In this document: piece by piece, positions 37,594-49,395 of the stretch | Layout: each line of letters starts with the position of its first letter | Numbering within the stretch: position 1 is the stretch's first letter | Origin: Pelomyxa schiedti | Lineage: Eukaryota > Evosea > Pelobiontida > Pelomyxidae | NCBI GenBank assembly: GCA_020536535.1 | Contig: JAHLWZ010000733.1 | Coordinates: forward strand, 100,725 to 164,724 | Length of the DNA: 64,000 nt | Reading direction: 5' to 3' | Program-made: the position numbers and the translations under genes | The notes under the pieces: model-generated | Databases searched by the model: none | Told to the model about the DNA's origin: nothing | What the model saw: the letters and a program-made list of their open reading frames with translations, nothing else

Positions 37594-38760
37594 CTAGGGT
37601 GTGTTCATAATCCAGAGTCTTGCCAGTGGGGTGCCTGTGGTGGTGTAATGAATGCATGCAGAACCATCGTGCCAGGTGGAGGAGGAATCATTATCCTCAC
37701 TTATGGCAACATAAACTTCATCTGATGATGAGCAACGATTCAGCAGGGGGTTGTGACGGTAACTGCACGAGGGCTTGCTCATGCCAGAAGAAGCGCCATA
37801 CACCTCACACACCCCCAAATCCTTTCTCACCAAAACAATGTGCCCACTTGACACACCAACAAGGTCATGCGTCCTCGAAGGGAATGCGCGCAGTTCCTGG
37901 CCAGTCGCACTGTTGTAAACTCTGTAGGGACCTCCCGAACTCGAATCGCCGTGCACAGTGAGGATCGTGTCAGGCGAGGCCCAAAGCAAGTCAAACGGGT
38001 CCTGCCCCGGGACCAAAACACTCTCCCTGGCCTTCACAGTGACCCCGGCAGCGACGGTCCTCTCCATGTCAATAAACGACACGAGAGACGCCCTGGGCTC
38101 ATGGACATACCAGGCGCGCATCCCAACGACAACCAGCTCGTCTCCACATGGGTCGAACGGGGAGAACCTCGCGCCGAGGCCGTCGAGCGGGACCGTGCAC
38201 GGCACGCAGACGCCGACGCCGCTGGGCGCGCGGCCGCCTCTCGTCATCCTCCACGCGACGAGGTTCTTCTCCGCGGTGAACTTCACGAGCCACTTGCGGT
38301 TGCTCCTCCAGAAGTAGTCCGCGTAGCTGTCGATTGTGGCCGTCACGTTCCCGCTGCTGTCGATGACTTTTGCGCACCCCCACGTGGAACACACGAACTT
38401 GCCGTCGCCCGCAGTCCCAACGATGCGCCCAGACACCGCGCATTCGTCGTCGTCGTCGTCGTCGCTCCAGGAGCGGCACCAGGCCACGCCCAGCGTTGCG
38501 CTCAGTCCGATGAAAACGCAAACGTTCACGTTGTTCCGGGCCACGGTGATGGTGGTTCCTACCTCCTTGCAGCAACCAACGACCCAGTCGCGGCCAAAGG
38601 ACTCACACAACGCGCGATTGTGGGACAGCGACTTGGCCGCGCTCCCAACCCCGCACCTCTCAATCCACGAACTCGCGAACGCAACAAACTGTGATCGTGC
38701 ATCGATGATGGGCTCGATTGTTGTGTGTCGTTGTTTTCCCACGACACCAACCGTCGCCAT
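37594..38760 (-). CDS. Single-exon 388-residue protein of unknown family
   Basis: An intronless, GC-rich frame starts MATVGVVGKQRHTTIEPIID and ends LARLWIMNTP. It contains an Asp run (SWSDDDDDDE) and several short strand-like blocks (GRIVGTAGDGKFVCSTWG, RASLVSFIDMERTV, LLWASPDTILTVHGD, GHIVLVRKDLG), which suggests a beta-propeller-like fold, but no family is recognised. Lack of introns and higher GC set it apart from most neighbours. Just after its stop, 37558-37583 repeats a piece of its own coding sequence, hinting at a local duplication or a broken paralogue. Long frames on the opposite strand are GC-driven shadows. Confidence 0.6.
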   Translation of the reverse strand: MATVGVVGKQRHTTIEPIIDARSQFVAFASSWIERCGVGSAAKSLSHNRALCESFGRDWVVGCCKEVGTTITVARNNVNVCVFIGLSATLGVAWCRSWSDDDDDDECAVSGRIVGTAGDGKFVCSTWGCAKVIDSSGNVTATIDSYADYFWRSNRKWLVKFTAEKNLVAWRMTRGGRAPSGVGVCVPCTVPLDGLGARFSPFDPCGDELVVVGMRAWYVHEPRASLVSFIDMERTVAAGVTVKARESVLVPGQDPFDLLWASPDTILTVHGDSSSGGPYRVYNSATGQELRAFPSRTHDLVGVSSGHIVLVRKDLGVCEVYGASSGMSKPSCSYRHNPLLNRCSSSDEVYVAISEDNDSSSTWHDGSACIHYTTTGTPLARLWIMNTP

Positions 38761-39101
38761 CGCAAATGATCAGTCTTCAAAAGGCGATCTGACTGTTGAT
38801 AAGATTAGTTGATGCTTGTTCCAGTCGTGGGCAGGTTAAGAGAATACTCTTCAAAGCCAAGCTTCCTTGTTGACTGACATTGAAGTACCCTGTAACTACA
38901 TATTTTGACAGGACACAGTGCTCTTTGAATTGAGTATCATGTAATCCTCATATTGATTTATTCTAGACACAGCCTGCTTATAAGGAAGATCCCACTTTCT
39001 CCTTGGAGATAGTTTGATTTAGGGGAAGTACCGTAACTGCAAGACAACAAACCGTTAAACTACAGAACTTCCGGTTATTACAAATCCTCTTCAACAAGAG
39101 A
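38761..39101. other. Intergenic region between divergent genes
   Basis: About 340 bases, AT-richer than the flanking genes. Nothing beyond a presumed bidirectional promoter can be supported. Confidence 0.4.
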
Positions 39102-41926
39102 ATGGCAACGAAACGTCACCTAGCCATCGGAACGATAAGCGTAACTGCAGCGGTATCTGTTCCACTAAAGGCATGATCTCTTGTTGTTCAGGAAGAGAAT
39201 CGCTGTTCTAAGCTTTGTTTAGACCTTTCGGTGTACCGTATGCAGCCATAGGCTCAGAGATCCCGTCACTTTTCCCTGTTTCCACAGCATGTGCCTCGCT
39301 TGTGCTCAGAAACGAATCTCCGATTATCCTGCTCTCCCGGTGTGCGAGGTCTTGTGAGTTTTTTTTTTCGGTTCACATCAATATGGCAGTTGGGTTGCCC
39401 CGTGTGCAGCACGAAATTCGGCTCGGCGTCACCCACGGTGAATGTGAACCTGGCGGCTGTCATTGACGGCGAAGACCTACTGCAACAACACCTTGCGAGA
39501 GGAAGTCATGGGACATCTGAGCCTAGCATCTGTGGTTTGTGTAAAAAGAGGCCAGCGCAATACCAGTGTGAAACTTGTGGGATGGTATTTCCTTTCTCTG
39601 TTAATTAGGGATAAGAAAATACATTATATCTTATACAATGTGTACATAGTATTGTACGAAGAAAGAATTCACTTTCCTAAGCTCTGTGCGAAACACTTGA
39701 AGAAATTGCATGCAATGCAGGTATTTGAGTCACACGAAGCAGTTGAGTTGCAAATTGATTCAGAGGAACCTGCGATGATGGTATCACCAAAGTCCTGTGA
39801 AATATGCAATTGTGAAAAACGGAATTTGTTCTGCAAGCAGTGTAATGAAGTAATCTGTGCCAAGTGTGATATTATTGGTGCTGTATGTTTCTCGCTCTTT
39901 TTTTACACAATTGATTAAATAAACCACACGTGGAAAGTAACTCATTTTTTTTCCTAAATAGCACAGGCAACACGATTGTATCGACCTTTATGAGACAAGG
40001 AAGTTTTTTGTTTCTCAACTCAGTGCAAATGAAGTTTATCTCTCGAATCGCAAGGCAGAATTGATGGTTTCTTCCATTCCTATCTCTATTTGGCAACTCA
40101 ATACTTTTTGCAAGGCCTTCAAGTCACAACTTGAAACACTAAACCGGGATATAGAAACTGAACAGAGGAACCAATGCCATGCCGTTAAAGAAAGGGTTTG
40201 TCACCTGAATGCTCCTACCTTTCCTCTGATGCTTAGCAAATCAAGATACACGAACTGCGTAAGTTACTTAAAGATAAAGAGAATGAACTCTGCAGTTTCA
40301 TTGAAATGAAACAGTACTCCAAACATTCCGACCTCATGCGTCAACTACACGTCATAGAGGATCAGCTTTCAGTAATAAATTGTGGGGTATGTGCCCAAGT
40401 TCAGTATACGGTCAACCTTTCTTTTTTTATGTCTAATTACAATTGCAGGTTTCGTGTATTGAGATTTCAAATCAAATAGTGGGTGAAGAAGACCCATTTG
40501 GATTTGTAAGCTTCAGGGTTCCTTCCATTCATGCAGCAGCTTCGATATCTCAGTTCCCAAGTACGAAAACATTGCCTCTAGTTGCCTCAGCACCACTTGA
40601 GGAATCACAACTTGACTGCAATGACCTTACCTCTGCCATCAAGGCCCTGAAGCTTCTTCCTTCGGGTTTTTCCCTCTACATATATATATTTCCACTGCCA
40701 TCCCCACATGACTCACATACTGTAAAAATCAAAGATCCACCTTTTAAGCACTAAAATTCGCCTTCACAGTTGATGCCAAACAAAGCAAGATTGTGAGACT
40801 TGATGCAGGGCCAGTATTCCGCTATGAAGAACCAGTCCTTTTTGCCACAATCCAAGCCTGTGATAAAAACGGAAAACCTTCCAAGATTACGTCGAGCATC
40901 ATCTGTTCCTGCGTAGTATTTCTTTCACCCCTTATCCTTCCTTCCGTCATTCAATTCACCCAGCAGAAACACCTCCCCTTTTCCATACATACATTTTAAC
41001 AGAAGAACATAGGGACCAGGGCCTGCCACAATTGAGATGCAACCAATACCAGAAAAAGAAAAACGAGGGCAACTAACAGTGACAATGTCACCAACAGGAA
41101 TTGGGGAGCACACAGTCACTGTACAAGTCAACGACAAGCACATCGTTGGCTCTCCTCTTGTGGTTGAGGTTATCGATCCTAAAATGTATCAGAAAACCCA
41201 ACCTACTTAAAACGTGTACAACCATTCCAATTTACCAAACCACCAGAGCATTCCCAGGAAGCAAGATACTCACAACTCTGTTCCTCAATTGCAAACTGCA
41301 CCACATAATTCTTGGTGCTGAGCAGGACATGGGACACCGAATGACCCACACAGCATGGCGGCTCCTGTGGCGTGGATCAGAACATGGATTCGGTGCTTCA
41401 AAGTTCCATAAGTTGTGCAACAAAATCGCACCAACGGTTTCGATTATCAGGACAGCATCAAAATGTGTGTACTGCCATTTCTTCCCTTTTCTTTTTATCT
41501 TATCTATCCTTTGATGGGTTACAACTGGGTACCATACATATGTATCTAAAAAATACTAAATTGTGCCTCCCAAAAATAGATGTATGTGGAGGATACACAC
41601 CTCTCAAATTTAGCAACAGTGGGGAACACAAAGGGGGCTGTGGTGGGCGCAACTTCTTATTCAGCCTTGTGCGTGCGGGAGTCCCCAGCCCTCCCACAAT
41701 CCTAAGGTGCAAGGAGCACACGACGTGCATATTCTGCTCGGCCGAGAGCGGGCCGGTCTTCGGCCAGGGCCTCCACGTGTGTGACAACAGTGACACGCAG
41801 GCACTGAGCTTCTCGGATTTGGCTACCCCGCCTAGTTGGGCCGGGGCGCCCCCACCGCAGTTCCTCGTTGGCTCACGTGGTCCCGGCTGGCTGGTGGAAG
41901 AAATCGAGGTATGGACACCAAACTGA
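39102..41926 (+). CDS. RING / B-box / coiled coil / filamin / TLDc protein (TRIM-like)
   Basis: A 13-codon first exon (MATKRHLAIGTIS) splices to TFRCTVCSHRLRDPVTFPC and FHSMCLACAQKR, the first half of a RING finger, completed by LGCPVCSTKFG. Two B-box-type zinc segments follow (CGLCKKRPAQYQCETCG and CEICNCEKRNLFCKQC...ICAKCD), then a helical region (LETLNRDIETEQRNQ; LRKLLKDKENELCSF). A filamin-type repeat ends in IVGSPLVVEVIDP (about 41110-41180). The C-terminus is a TLDc domain: GSKILTT, WRLLWRGSEHGFGASKFHKL, YVCGGYTPLKF, RNFLFSLVRAG and VGSRGPGWLVEEIEVW. RING plus B-box proteins are usually ubiquitin ligases; TLDc domains bind V-ATPase or protect from oxidative stress. The C-terminal exon is GC-rich. 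Confidence 0.82.
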
Positions 41927-42281
41927 ATCCCGCAGTTCTCCCCTCTGGCACACCTCTCGCCAGCAACCCAAACGAGATATTCCCGTTTCCCCTGCACATT
42001 GTCACTTGGGGATAGAGCAATTCACAACCGAGAGGGATACTTCAACCAATCAACATGAGCACAAAAAAAAAAAAAAAAAACATCTAAAAAAGGCACAAGT
42101 TTTGGTAGTAGTATCTACCCACCACCATCACAGGTTCCTGGTTTTACAACAAGTCAGAAAGCAGCAACTGTGCCTGGCGCATCACACTTCACACAAGCCT
42201 CAGGCTGTCTGTTTTTGCAGAAAACCCAATTGACACAAACCACCCAACGAAGGGACATGCTGAAAACAATTTTCATTTCCG
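41927..42281. other. Intergenic region with A18 tract
   Basis: About 350 bases. A run of about 18 A starts at 42063, interrupted by CATCT and then more A. No poly(A) hexamer or gene can be supported. Confidence 0.4.
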
Positions 42282-43740
42282 ATGGGTGTTGTGGGTGCCG
42301 CATTGGTTCTGCTTGTGCTTGCGGTAGGGCCTGTATTATGGGTGGTGATGGAGACGATTAGAACACGGCGTTCCAATCGCCGTGTCGTTCGAGCCCCTGG
42401 CTCAAAGTCGGGGTTGGTCCTGGGTCACGTGGATGGTTTCACACTGGAGCACGCCGAATTCACCGAGAAAATACCTTATGGGACACAGGCTCTTCTCTAC
42501 ATCAATTTGGAATTGGGTAAACTACTACTCAAGGTGTGGTTTTGAAAAACAAAAGAAATCAATTGTTTTTTTTAACTAAGTTATAGGAAAAACATGTCAC
42601 TGTTGTGGAAGCAAGGTGGCCTGTGCAGGGTTCTCCATTAAAGAAGGGTGAACTGGCAGGGCTTCTTGCTTTGACTCATTCACAGTATCTCACATGAGGA
42701 TTACATGTTTAGATGTCTAATGGGAACGCACAGGCACACATCCAGAGTAATTACTGATGCAACACCTCATGATCTTTGGATACAGTATGTCAAATTCCTT
42801 TGTGTTTCACCTGCAGCACAAGGACGCGGGCTTTCCCGTGAATTACTTGCATATGGGCTGGATGTCACTAAACAAATCAGAAAGGTAATAACTAATTGGC
42901 AATTATTTATTATTGGCTCACTGCTCCCCAAATAGGACCCCGGCCTCACATGGTCCCTTATTGAGGACACAAATTATGCATCTCTTGGGGCTTCTACTAC
43001 AGTAGATGCGATGCTTGCTTGCAAGCTGAATTGCACTGGAATTTCCTGGAGAAAGCCACCTGTAGCTTGCTTTACATTTCTTACTTGGACTTAACCTTTC
43101 CAGAAATCACCTCATGTTAGCCTTCTCAGTGCCTCCGAGCGAAGTGCTATGGTAACACGTTTGGAAAACTTGTACTCTGAGCACTTCTGTGTGGAACCAG
43201 AAGAAACTCTCGACATGAATTCATATTATGTTTTCAAGAGGGAAGGACGCATCACTGCTGGAGTTCAAGCAAATATGTTCCCACTTCAGGTTTTGCATGT
43301 ATGTTTGCCCAGTAATCATTCAAGCCCAAAACTAATAAACAACATGCGGCCAGTGCTGGACATTACCCCTAGTATGGATTCTCTCCAAGCTGCCATTCTT
43401 GCAGCCAGTTGTTAAAGCGGGGATGAAGAGCCGAATGTTCACACTTGGGAATGTGTGGTGTGAGCCCGGATTTGAAGATGACGTTCTCCGCACAGTCCTT
43501 CACATCCAAGCGGTCAATGATTACTCTGGAGCACTCATGCACTGGGACAGGAGGAGTGAATTCTTCCGCCGCGTAGTGGGCTACTGGGAAAGCAGCATGA
43601 ATAAACAGGGACTCTTTGGAAGACTGCTTGGCTACAGCATACCCACTATCTCAGTGATCATAAAGCCTCTCAACATGGATGACAAAGTCATTCAGGATGT
43701 CATCAAAAAACCCTGGCTTGGGTTTTGGCGTGGGCTGTGA
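42282..43740 (+). CDS. Membrane-anchored GNAT-like acyltransferase
   Basis: The N-terminus holds one membrane anchor (VVGAALVLLVLAVGPVLWVV) followed by a basic stretch (ETIRTRRSNRRVVR). Exons splice into LYINLELGKLLLK, EKHVTVVEAS, ISHEDYMFRCLMGTHRHTS, and WIQYVKFLCVSPAAQGRGLSRELLAYGLD. The segment V-x-P-x-x-Q-G-x-G is the acetyl-CoA binding motif A of GNAT enzymes. A C-terminal part (FTLGNVWCEPGFEDDVL; GLFGRLLGYSIPTISVIIKP) does not match a family I can name. The substrate is unknown. Introns are inferred, including one of about 72 bases before ISHEDYMF that fixes a frame change. Confidence 0.6.
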
Positions 43741-43820
43741 AAAAATAAAACAAAAAGTGTCCAAGAAAAAACCCTCGTATTCCGCATCGATCAAGGAATC
43801 TCCAAAATAGGGGAAAAAAA

Positions 43821-46097
43821 TGAGTTCGTACGGTGCCTCACCCATAACCGCCGTCAGTTGTTTCGTCCTTTCTCTGTTTTTATGCGCTGTGTATGCTGCA
43901 TTGGGCTCTGATCCCGCAAATGGGTGCCTCGATGTTTCGCTCAACTCCCTTGACGGTAGTTCCCTGCGAGCGATTTTTTGACATTTACTCGTCGGGCACC
44001 TGTGAAACTACCACTAAAAATAGGGACTGAGACGCAGTCTCCAGAGTTGGGACTCACTGATAAACAGGCTGCAATATTGCGTTATTTTTCAGGCCTCACG
44101 TTTTTGAATGAGGGATGGAGTGGCTGGGAAGTGCACTTGGGAGATAACCCCCAATTGGACCTCACTTCTGTTAGATACCCTTTGGCATTTATGGGCTATG
44201 CAATAGGTATTAGCTGCACCAACACCCCACTTACTGTGGTTTTGGGAAGATAGTTTTTGTGCTAGCCAAGCCACTACACAATATATAGCTTGTTGATTTT
44301 ACATTCCACTCATCACTGAAGGTATTGCGGCTGAAATGACACCAGCCTACTCAGAATTTGCTTCCCTTGCTCTTGAAGATATTATTTGGAGAGAAATTGA
44401 TCCTGTGACGTGGTCATATATTGACCAATATTGGGCAGATACACCGTATTGTTTTTTCCTTTTTTTCTTCTATGTGACACTGCAATTAGATATTTCCCTG
44501 ACCCAGTGGTAACCAAATTTTCCTAGAGGCTCTCCAAGTAAATGGCTCCCTTAGGTTCATGAAAACATCATGTATTCTGGGCACTTAGGTCAACTTATCG
44601 CTCTGTACGAGGCTATATCAGGAGACACCAAATTCACTGATCAAGGGTGGGACTTCATTTGGACATGGGAAAATTCAACACAACAAGTGATGCACTATAC
44701 TGCACCACAGTTGATGAAAGCGGTATTGTAGAAGCGTTCTTGTCTTGATATTGATTTGCAATCAAAGATGACCGATCAGATGGACTCTACAGTGGGTGAT
44801 CCAAAAGACTCAGGCTGTGTGGCATGTGAGCCGGGTTGGTGGTAGAGCCCAAATTCCAGTTGTTTTGCGTTCCTAATTTTTCAACCAGTTACATTGTATG
44901 CAATGAACACCCGCACAATGCCTTTAATCTGTATGATGCATTTCATGGGTCGAATTACACCCACTCTGACTATAAGTGGCTAGATTTCCTCAAGAGGGTA
45001 ACACCCTTTCCCGTCCTTCCCCAAACTTAGGAGTCCAAAGGAAGGTAGGGAAAATATCCCCATTTATGATAGAACACGTTATCTGCATATGATGATGGAT
45101 AAAAAACTGGGTCTTTGGGCTCCAATGGCAAGCCCCGGTAATGCAATGCACTCCTTGGAATTTCATCTAAACATCAACAGGAAATGATGCCTGGGGGATC
45201 CCCTGGACAGCTGCATGGTCTCCTGACAGGGACTTCATCTGTGAAGGTAGGGAAATACTGCTCTAAAACTCAACCGAGTCCTCGATTTTAGGATACATCT
45301 CTATGCGGGATAGGGCATCGTGGTCCCCCGGAGATGTAAGGCCTTCATTTAAAAGTAATCACAGTAACATGACTCACAGCTTGGGGGTGAACACATGGAC
45401 GTTGACTTGAGCGGAACATGCATGCAGTTCAACACTTACATCGCCACATCGTTTTTCCCCACGGCAGAACACCTATGCTCTACAACGGAGAGAACAAAAA
45501 CGAACTCCGCGTATGTGCTCCTCACCCTATTAATAACTTCTAAGAAGTAAGTACTTCAGGTATGAGTACTTTGAGTACAACTGCGGAACTCTGAATACAA
45601 CAGCATTCGTCGATACCTTCGAAGACACGCGGTACTATTATGCTGTTGAAGACCCACAATACACAATTTGGAGCACCGCAAATACCCTCACGGCCATGGT
45701 TACAATGCACAACGAATCGTTTTTTGGAAGCTACCACCAGCCACTGTTTTTCAGAACTATGGGACAACCCAGACTGCTCCATGTGGACTACACTAAAGTA
45801 GCAGTTGTTACCGCGATCTACTCTGAACAAACTCTTCACTTTGTTCTAAAGCTGTATGTGATTCCACAAACTTTCCAAATACCCAACACTGACACTTCTG
45901 ATTTCAATTACAGATACTCAATGAGTATGGCACCATTTGATTGCCCAATTGAATGCTATGCACCAAACTTTGGCTCTCTTGTGTGTACTGGGGAGACAAT
46001 TACGGACTACACCTACTCCAACACAACTAGCATTCTGACATTCCACGCCACCCTTGATGGAAAGTATTCCCTCAATTGTTATGTAAAAGCCTTCTAG
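43821..46097 (+). CDS. Secreted linalool dehydratase/isomerase-domain-like protein
   Basis: A signal peptide opens the protein (ITAVSCFVLSLFLCAVYAAL). Spliced exons give LNEGWSGWEVHLGDNPQ, LALEDIIWREIDP, YWADTPYFPDPVVHENIMYS and GHLGQLIALYEAISGDTKF. The block CEPGCYIVCNEHPHNAFNLY is followed by FHGSNYTHSDYKWLDFL. The series NIMYSGHL-x(4)-LYEA, C-x-P-x(5)-CN-x-HP and DAxHG is what I recall of the linalool dehydratase/isomerase domain, an alpha/alpha barrel with paired cysteines and histidines at the active site. Later exons (YDRTRYLHMMMDKKLGLWAP, DAWGIPWTAAW, ISMRDRASWSPGD) continue the barrel, and a 130-residue C-terminal region follows. A terpene substrate is not implied; many eukaryotic relatives have unknown roles. 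Confidence 0.65.
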
Positions 46098-46178
46098 CAA
46101 AATATTTGGCTTTGTTTGGTGAAAATCAGACTTTTATTTTGGAATTTTTTCTTTTTTATTGGGTGTTTGGTGTACATA

Positions 46179-47504
46179 CTATAATGACATCGTTTGAGAC
46201 TGTATGTAAGCAATCTCGGTAGTATTATAAGGTGTTCCATCTTGCCGGAAAATGTCATGGAACCAAAGAGGGGGTTCACTTGTATAAGTTGTACACCAGC
46301 TGTCCCAAGGCATGATTGTTTGTGTTTTTCCGTAGACAAACCCCCAGTTATGAGCCCCCACACTCTGTGATTTGAGCCAACCAAGAATAGGATCAAATGT
46401 ACTTCCCTGAGGCCTTGCCATGTATTCAGTGCACACCATTGGCCGGCCGTATTTGGTCAAACTAGCCACGCGGGATTGCATTCCAGACAAGGAGTCATAA
46501 TTATGGAAGGAGAGGATGTCAGATTGGTCAATCATAGCCTGAGCCAGCTGGTCCGGATTGTCCCAGTCTCCCCACCACAGGCCGGCTGTCAGGGGTTGGG
46601 TTGGTGTTGCATTCCTGGCTGCAGAGAATGCCAGGTTCAGAATTCCAAGGGATGCATCGGCCCGGTCGGTTGGATTATAGGCCTGGTAGGCCGGCTTATT
46701 GGGGTTGTCTGGTTCATTGAACAGGTCCCAGCCCCATACACGGGTGTCATCAGCAAAGCGGGATACTACAGCGTAGATGTAGTCCCCAATTACACTATTC
46801 CACTGGGTTCTATCTTCCATGACAAGAAGTCCTGGGGATTGCACCCAACCAGAGTTGTGAACCCATGGGAGGGGATCACGTTGCCTACATGACATAGGGA
46901 GAATGGTTAGCAATTGAGCATACTTCTCAAATAGTGATAAAAAAAGAATTATTATTAGTATTCTCATACGTGCTGGGTTGTGGCCAAGGATCCCAGCAGC
47001 CATCCAATAAAACTAGCAGAGTTTCAATTTTGTGACTCTCAGCTACGTCAAGGAAGGCATCCACACGTGCAAGGAATCCCTCTGGATCCTTTGTTCCCCA
47101 AATTGTAAGAATGAGAAAAGCCTCTAAAAAAAATTACTTGTGAGTATGCCAGATCATGCAAGAAAACCCTGACACTGTTAAACCCCAGGCTACTAGCCCA
47201 CCCCAATTCCCTATCAATTGTATCCAAGTCAAAAGTATCCTCCTATAAAAGAAAAAGGGGCTTAAAAAAAAAAACCAAACGCCGGGACCCATAATTAAGA
47301 TGGAACCTGCCACATCTCCAGTTGATTTATCGCGGTGGACGGTATGAAGTTGCAACCGACACGCCATTCCTGCCCCTGGGCCCATTCCACTGCCCTTTCT
47401 GTGGTCCATCTCGTGCCCGGGCTGTTGCTGTTGTGACTGTGACTGCACAAACAACCCAGAGATCCCATAATCACCAACACGGCAGCACCAACAAGTCCCT
47501 TCAT
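46179..47504 (-). CDS. Secreted GH5-like glycoside hydrolase
   Basis: Starts at 47504 with a signal peptide (MKGLVGAAVLVIMGSLGCLC). Exons give WRVGCNFIPSTAINQLEMWQ, DTFDLDTIDRELGWASSLGF, VRVFLHDLAYSQ, LLVLLDGCWDPWPQP, and then a long last exon with VHNSGWVQSPG, RVWGWDLFNEPDNP (acid/base Glu in NEP), DILSFHNYD, RPMVCTEYMARPQGSTF (nucleophile Glu in TEY), AHNWGFVYGKTQT and WFHDIFRQDGTPY. This is a TIM-barrel clan A glycosidase of the cellulase superfamily, in a subgroup common in bacteria and often labelled beta-xylanase or cellulase-like. The substrate is not decided by sequence. Four exons; introns about 46-90 bases. Converges with the preceding plus-strand gene. Confidence 0.85.
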
Positions 47505-47614
47505 CTTACCCCTTCCTCGACGGCGGTCAGGCCTGCCAAACGGTATTTGATGAAAAATTTTTAGAAAAAAACAAAAACGGAAAGAAAAAGAAGTCTGGAG
47601 GAAGCTTTTTTTTA

Positions 47615-49052
47615 CTAAGAGGACTTGGGGAGGGTGTTGAGGAATAATTTAACTTCAGGAGCCAGGTCGGCAAACACACCGGGAGTTAGGTCTGTTTGCA
47701 TTCTGAATTCAAATGGCTTTCTTCCAAGGAGCAAGTCTCTATCTGAGGAACAATGAATAGGGTAAAATTGTAGGTACGAGGAAACCGTTCTCCCACGTGA
47801 ACATGCCAGTTCCTGCAAACTCAGCCAGTGGGTTGATTTCAACAACCCAGATTTGAAGATTTTGGAACCTATGTTGGTGGTGAATATTTCAAATTGTTAA
47901 TAGGAAGATGGACCTATCAGTGCGGCCGGGATATTCCCCTTCCCTAGGAACGCATAACACAAAGTCAATTACGTAGCTTGGAATGCTGATCTTGGGTTGA
48001 ATTCTATTCCTATAATCCTCAGAAATGAATCGAACGATTTCCTCCCTCCGTGCGAGAAGCTTTGGGAAGAAAGCAAAACTGTAGCACATAAGATTACTTC
48101 AGTAAGAGGAAGAGGGTGTTACTTGTTGTACTGCGTCAATGCTGTGAACTGCCCATTGTGGACAAAACCGCGGAACTCAAGGTCGGGGTCGAATGTACGG
48201 AACTCCCGGACTACCACCGAGAAATTTTCGGTAATTCTGCCCGATGAGTATTCCTGTAGATCGCCTTGCGTAGAATATAAGACAGAATAGGTTATATTTC
48301 GATGAGAAAATCACCTTGTATTCGATCACTCATGACAAGGAGTTTAATTCCTTCGGCAGCCCGGGAAAGTTTCATGGCATAAGTGGTTGCCCTGTAAATG
48401 GCACACAGCTGCCTGTTCTCTTTCATATCTGAAATCGTTAGAAAGAGGTAGTTTGAATTTGAAACTACGTGGATATGGAGGTAATCCTGCTTCGTCATGC
48501 TCAACCCACTCCATTTCGTGGTTAAAGTGATTGATGAAATCTGGTGATTCCATTGGGGCATCCTTTGGACTTCGAGAGGAAAGTCTATTTTTTCAGTTAG
48601 AAAAGGTGATGTCAATGGGTTTATCACTACCTAATGAATATGAAAGGTACACCAAGTTCCGCTTTTGCTCGATCGATAGACTCCGCAAGTTGCATGAGTA
48701 CACTATTGTTTTCCCATGTTACTGATCTATCAGCTTGCCATCTCTTGTGCTCTTCAACGAGCGCTGCAGCAGCCTTGTGTGGTATTTAGTTATTTCTTGC
48801 CACATAAAGCGTTTGGAGGACTCACTTCTCTTGGTAGAGGGACAAAGGTGGACCTGAAAGTAAATGAAGCTATCTGATCATAATACTTTTCCATGTAGGT
48901 TTCTTTTAACAGTAAGTTCCTCTTCCACAACCAGACAAGTACATAAAATGGGGAAAACAGATAAAACTCTAACCTTCCATCAACTGTACATACAGGTAAG
49001 AGCATTAACAAAGAGAAAGAAAGAAATCACACAGTTTGGTAGTTGGTTCCAT
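47615..49052 (-). CDS. Cdc123/D123 family ATP-grasp-like protein
   Basis: Spliced exons give YYDQIASFTFRSTFVPLPRE joined to AAAALVEEHKRWQADRS. FIFIRLSSRSPKDAPMESPD follows, the D123 signature of Arg-Leu-Ser-x-Arg-Ser-Pro-Lys-Asp-Ala. The rest is RATTYAMKLSRAAEGIKLLV, FSVVVREFRTFDPDLEFRGF, FTALTQYN, YVIDFVLCV and WVVEINPLAEFAGTGMFTW; the last carries the metal-binding Asp/Glu-Asn of ATP-grasp folds. Cdc123 is an assembly chaperone for translation factor eIF2. The C-terminus ends LFLNTLPKSS. The first exon (MEPTTKL from 49052) is a guess, since its join to the second could not be fixed in frame. The helical insert after the first block differs from human CDC123. Confidence 0.8.
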
Positions 49053-49395
49053 CGCAAATAAGTTGCACAGGACGCGGTGGTTCCTTCGTAGCCTGTTTCC
49101 ACCCATAATGTAAGTTCGACAACGTTCAAAGCACCGGGCTTATGCACACCGTTTTTTTCAGTTTGACACTACTGAAGTCCATCTTCTCAGGTTGGTACGT
49201 TTGGTTTTTTTGCTCTGTTAAGAAGAAAGTTCCTTCTTAAGAGTCATCAAGGAGCTATTTTCCGCGTTGTTGTTTTTTGAAAACATCCATTCACAGGAAC
49301 ATCACCCGCTCGAACTTGGTTTTTTCCGGGATCACACCGAAGAACTAAGAGCGACTGTTTAAATTCTCCGCCTGCCTGTTCATTTTCGAAACGAA
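49053..49395. other. Intergenic region between divergent Cdc123 and GH3 genes
   Basis: About 340 bases; presumably a bidirectional promoter. No gene or structured RNA is supported. Confidence 0.4.

Noticed and set aside
37867-38694. 275-codon plus-strand frame
   Set aside because: It is a shadow of the GC-rich 388-residue minus-strand gene, full of Arg/Pro/His as expected for an antisense frame.
42063-42085. A-tract as a retroposon tail
   Set aside because: No target-site duplication or element body could be seen around it.
43821-46097. Phospholipase B-like (PLBD) assignment
   Set aside because: First considered because of the GW...E opening and aromatic-rich exons, but the NIMYSGHL and CEP/CNEHP blocks fit the linalool dehydratase/isomerase domain better.
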